Shown here: in pieces, positions 60,737-64,000 of the stretch | How the letters are laid out: each line of letters begins with the position of its first letter | How positions within the stretch are numbered: position 1 is the stretch's first letter | Assembly: GCA_023101725.1 (NCBI GenBank) | Contig: JALJCO010008621.1 | Coordinates: 1,471,001 to 1,535,000, forward strand | DNA: 64,000 nt | Direction of reading: 5' to 3' | Source: Atherinomorus stipes | Lineage: Eukaryota > Chordata > Actinopteri > Atheriniformes > Atherinidae | Made by a program: the position numbers and the translations under genes | Notes under the pieces: generated by a model | Seen by the model: only the letters and a program-made list of their open reading frames with translations | What the model was told of the DNA's origin: nothing | The model's database searches: none

Positions 60737-62861
60737 AAACAAATTTAAAAAAAAAAAAAAAAAAACCTTTTGCAAAAAGAGGATAGATGCATTTGCTTCT
60801 ATGGGATGTAGATATTTGTGGGAAATTACGAAATAGATCCAAACAAATATTAATTGCACTTTAAGTATCATTATGTTTTGAAAGTTCGATGCAATTATTC
60901 TATGAAAAAAACTGCGAAACCTTTGTTACCATATTTATAATTAAAAACATGAGTTGGTTCATTACTATTTTTAGACAATGTTATTGAGAGCCATTGTGAA
61001 AAGTCCAAGGTACCACTTACTGCTCCGCAGATTGCAGACCCCTGCTCTAAGCTCATGTGTGTATTTTTAACCCTGGTTGGTAAAAAGTTACAAAACCAAT
61101 GGACTTAACATTGTATAAATAAAAGTGCACCCCCACAGCCAAAATATTATACCACCTCTTGTACAGATGAATAACAACCTCACTAGGCCTGTTCAACAAT
61201 CTCCCCAAACCTTACTAAGACACCACCCCCAGCAAATTTACTATCGAAACCTATCCTCATATACATTACACCTCTTAAACTTCAGATTGTAACATGATGT
61301 TTTACTGCTAAATATCAAGGCCATACCTCTGAAGGAGGCCCCATTCTCCCATTCTGTCCTAATTTGAGCCCAATCTTGAAACCCAGTAGTATAAATGGCT
61401 GCCTTTTGGCTAACACCGGGTGAGTCTACACCAGCAGCAATACTAGACTTCCTCTAACCTTTAGGTGAGAAAACACTCATCTCATCAGAGGCTACTTCAG
61501 CAGAGCCAGGCTTAAACTCCACCTTCAACCAGAACCATACAACTGGCCAATGTCAATAGTGCTACTGAATAGGTGTGTGTGAATATGCATGTCTGTAAAT
61601 CTGAAGCTTAAGACAAGTTGTACTTGGGTACATTCATGAGGTCTGACTACAGGTCATAAAATCTGGGGCTGAAGATGTGGAGGTGAGAGGACAAAGCGTG
61701 ACAAGTCCAAAAGATGTTCAGTCCGATTCCTCTTCATTTATTTGTTCCTCTTTTCTTCTTTCTCATTACCCCTTTAATATAACACTCTCTTTTCTTTTCC
61801 CTCCTCTTGCCCTTTCCAGAAGGTCTTTACCTAAACCCCAGAGAGAAGGGGAGGAGCTTGGGATGGTGAGGACGCGCTGGTAATCCGTGCAGTGACCCAG
61901 GTCAATTCAATTATCCTGTTTTCTTTCGCTGTGCGACGCGTGTGCCCATTTCACAGCCAACTCCCTTAATGCGCCCAGGATTAGCTTCTCTTACTTTTAA
62001 TGATCTACCTATCGACGCCTTGGGGCACACAATACACACATAGTCATATGCATATAGGTAAGTTTATCATCTATAAGTTTTAGTCTAAAGGAATTCACCA
62101 AACAACTCTGCAACACTGAGGATCAAAAGAAATTTCTAAATAAATACGTACTTATGTGTATTTGCTTGTTTATGTGGGAGTACAGCTTACATAAACTGCA
62201 GTAAGGAGAGGATTGCATTATCCATCTGCATTTACCCAGCCTCCACCTCACACCTTCAAGATTTGAGATAATCATCTTAGGCCTAACACGTTAGTGTATA
62301 AGCTCACTAATCTCAACCCCGGAGGAGCAAAAGAGGTCAATTCAAGAAGTAAACTGTGCGGATGGCTTACGTGCACAGAGTTACCCATCTGGGCCTTAAC
62401 GTATTAAGAGCAAATATTTAGTTAAATTTTAGGCATGTGAGTTTAAAGAAGAAAGCCCAGCAGGTTGTTCGCACCCATCTGCTGACCTTTTAAAAGATAA
62501 ATTAGATTTTGCCACAGTTAAGTGTTGAGATGACAAGTCTCACTCAATTATCTAACCTAATCTTATTATCTTCCCAGTCTTTCACGATTACATGACTGGA
62601 TAACAAAGTAACAGGGGCCAAGCATTACAAAACTGTAACAACCTTAAGAAACTTTGAAACCTCAGTCATCAAATCAGTACTGCATCCCACGATGGAAATC
62701 TTTTATTTTGACCTCCCTTCTTTCTTTACAAGTACATCCCTGCTGCTGTTGTGACTGATAATAAAACCTAAAAATGAAAATAAAAGACTATTTTGACCAG
62801 TAAACACCTGGCGTCCTTCTAGACAGAGAAAGAGAACAGTGTTAGAGGCTGTCAGTCTTAC

Positions 62862-63789
62862 CTGGGATGTCCTGCCCATTGTAGTTCCATCCAGTGACAC
62901 CCAGCATGGAGGGCAGAGGAGATCCGGGCCTACTGTCCCTCTCTCTTTCCCGCTCCCGCTCCCAGTTCCTCTCAGCCTGCTGGGTAATATGTCTAACTGT
63001 GTCTTTGTTCTTCCTGTTCTTCCTTCGCCCTGACCCTGACAGGGGTTGCCAAGGCCCTTCTCCACCCGCTCCACCAGCTCCTCCAGCCCCTTGCTCCGCC
63101 TGACTTTGGGTTGCTCCCTTGGGGGTGTCCCTTGGATGAGAAGAAGCAGGGGAGACTTGCTCCTCTTTGACGTTGACAGGCCTATAGTCATGTGGCCAGG
63201 CGGGTTGAGAATCATGGCAGGCTTCCTCCTGGCTCTCATGACTTTTAGGGGGTTCTTGGTCCTCTTTTCCGTAAGTACTGCCTCCCTCATGGCAGCTGGC
63301 GATGGCTGAGTCCCCAGAAGAGTTGGCTGGGCTGGTGCGGCGTGCCAGCCACGGGGAGGTGCTGCGACCAGACATGATGGAGGCTAAGGCCTCAGAAGCC
63401 ATGCCCACTATCCCGCCTCCCCCTCCTCCTAAACCTGCTCCTGGTACACCCCCTGCTCCTGGGATACCCACTCCTCCTCCACCCCCTCCAACTCCTCCAC
63501 CTCCTCCTAAACCTGCAGCAACAGCTCCCATTTCAAAGTCGGCCAGCTCATCTGCCATCTCGGAGCGGATGCTGATGTCCAAGGCAGCTTTGATGAAGCT
63601 GTGGCAGGCCTGGACAATGTCTGTCATCTGCAGGTAGCTGGCGGCCGACATGACCTCGATCACGTTCTTACTGGTGAGGGCAAGGTGTGCTGAGTACATG
63701 AAGTCCAGGATGGCTTTGAAGCCCGTCGCTGTGACGATGTCCAGGTGAGTGACAGTGGTCTGATGGTGAGGCTCTGCCCCCTTTTTAAC
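62862..63789 (-). CDS. zbtb46: ZBTB46 large exon: second half of BTB domain and central region
   Basis: The exon follows GTCTTCCAG and ends before GTAAGA, entering in phase 0 and leaving in phase 1 (928 nt, about 309 codons). It starts [17 protein letters not shown] and contains the BTB segment [20 protein letters not shown] and the conserved [18 protein letters not shown] Gly/Pro/Val-rich tract follows, then the conserved [19 protein letters not shown], an acidic KEDQEP region, a KEEQVSP sumoylation-like motif, and a basic GRRKNRKNK stretch followed by an ERERERER repeat. BTB mediates dimerisation and co-repressor binding. Confidence 0.97.
63402..63530 (-). repeat. zbtb46: Glycine-rich coding expansion in zbtb46
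   Basis: GGN/CCN-type repeats encode runs such as [16 protein letters not shown] and [10 protein letters not shown] between the BTB domain and the SPWLARR motif. From memory, mammalian ZBTB46 has only a short Ser-rich stretch here. Confidence 0.8.
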
Positions 63790-63888
63790 CTGGAAGACAC
63801 AGAGAAGGAGCAATAACAGGAGGACTTCCTTGTAAACTGTGAAATGAAATCAAATCTGTGAACTGTCTTCTCAAGTAGAGTCTCTTAC
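63790..63888 (-). other. Short zbtb46 intron splitting the BTB domain
   Basis: 99-bp intron with donor GTAAGAG and acceptor TCTTCCAG, between LYCQ and VKK of the BTB domain. Confidence 0.9.
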
Positions 63889-64000
63889 CTGGCAGTAAAG
63901 AGTTTTGAAATAGCGTGAGGAGCCCAGAAGGACGTTCTTGTGGGCTTTGAAGATCTTTCCGTCTACAATGACACAGGCGTCACAGAGGATGCCATGCTGC
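63889..64000 (-). CDS. zbtb46: ZBTB46 exon with first part of BTB domain (truncated by window edge)
   Basis: The window ends inside this exon. It encodes [20 protein letters not shown] and then [17 protein letters not shown], the N-terminal core of the BTB/POZ fold with the conserved LCD and HKNVL motifs. The exon leaves in phase 0 at CAG|GTAAGA. The start codon, 5' UTR and promoter lie beyond position 64000. Confidence 0.96.

Larger units (their letters stand above)
59505..61044. mobile_element. hAT-type non-autonomous element, interrupted by a Penelope-like insertion
   Basis: The left end is CTGGGGTCTGCAAC and the right end is TTGCAGACCCCTG, the inverted termini of the fish CAGGGGTCTGCAA hAT family. 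Flanks are GTCTAAGC (59497-59504) and CTCTAAGC (61045-61052), an 8-bp target duplication with one mismatch. Without the nested insertion (59705-60721) and its duplicated target, the element would be about 508 bp, a typical hAT MITE size. Confidence 0.85.
34066..62861 (-). other. Large zbtb46 intron
   Basis: 28.8 kb without a supported coding exon of any gene. It contains microsatellites, GA-rich blocks, poly-C/G tracts, a Tc1-type MITE (42084-42298), a Tc1-like relic (about 55990-56460), a 41-bp palindrome, and a nested hAT/Penelope pair (59505-61044). Open frames over 100 codons here are low-complexity or lack recognisable domains. Enhancers are likely in an intron of this size, but none can be assigned with confidence. 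Confidence 0.65.

Noticed and set aside
63302..63637. 111-codon + strand proline-rich frame
   Set aside because: Antisense shadow of the Gly-rich part of zbtb46.
1..64000. CRISPR arrays, bacterial operons, rRNA or tRNA genes
   Set aside because: None seen. Spaced repeats are simple microsatellites, and the genes are intron-split vertebrate genes.

Overview
The window comes from a ray-finned (teleost) fish nuclear genome. The evidence is AT-rich, intron-heavy DNA with small exons bounded by GT/AG sites, many microsatellites, and fish-type transposons (Tc1/mariner, hAT, an L1-type LINE and a Penelope-like element). There are no operons, no rRNA or tRNA genes and no CRISPR array.

Two protein-coding genes face each other tail to tail. 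On the + strand (1786-12113, 3' end near 18 kb) are the last six coding exons of an SLC2A4RG/ZNF395/ZNF704-family transcription factor, with one C2H2 finger and a C-terminal C-clamp. On the - strand (right edge of the window to 22326, 3' end near 18.3 kb) is zbtb46, a BTB-zinc finger repressor, lacking only its first coding part beyond position 64000. The pairing of slc2a4rg with zbtb46 matches the mammalian neighbourhood, and I use this to prefer slc2a4rg over its paralogues. The 3' ends of the two genes are separated by about 300 bp or less.

Layout: 1-330 Tc1-like relic; 331-12113 slc2a4rg exons and introns, holding a hAT-like MITE, an L1 tail and a foldback element; 12114-18036 its 3' UTR or flank; 18300-22325 the zbtb46 3' UTR; 22326-23023 the zbtb46 finger exons; 25532-27968 an extra exon set described below; 33784-34065 the zbtb46 middle exon; 34066-62861 a 28.8-kb intron with repeats; 62862-64000 the BTB-encoding exons.

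The most interesting feature lies inside zbtb46. Between the middle exon and the canonical finger exons are three further - strand exons (27808-27968, 26422-26464, 25532-26319). They have good splice sites and compatible phases, and end in their own stop codon and polyadenylation signal. They encode a proline-rich segment and four zinc fingers unrelated to the canonical ZBTB46 fingers. Either zbtb46 makes an isoform with a swapped DNA-binding domain (as Drosophila lola and broad do), or a small zinc-finger gene is nested in the intron. Other notable structures are a Penelope-like insertion nested in a hAT element with both target-site duplications readable, a foldback element with arms of about 120 bp, a 41-bp near-perfect palindrome, a solo-LTR candidate, and several RFX X-box-like palindromes.
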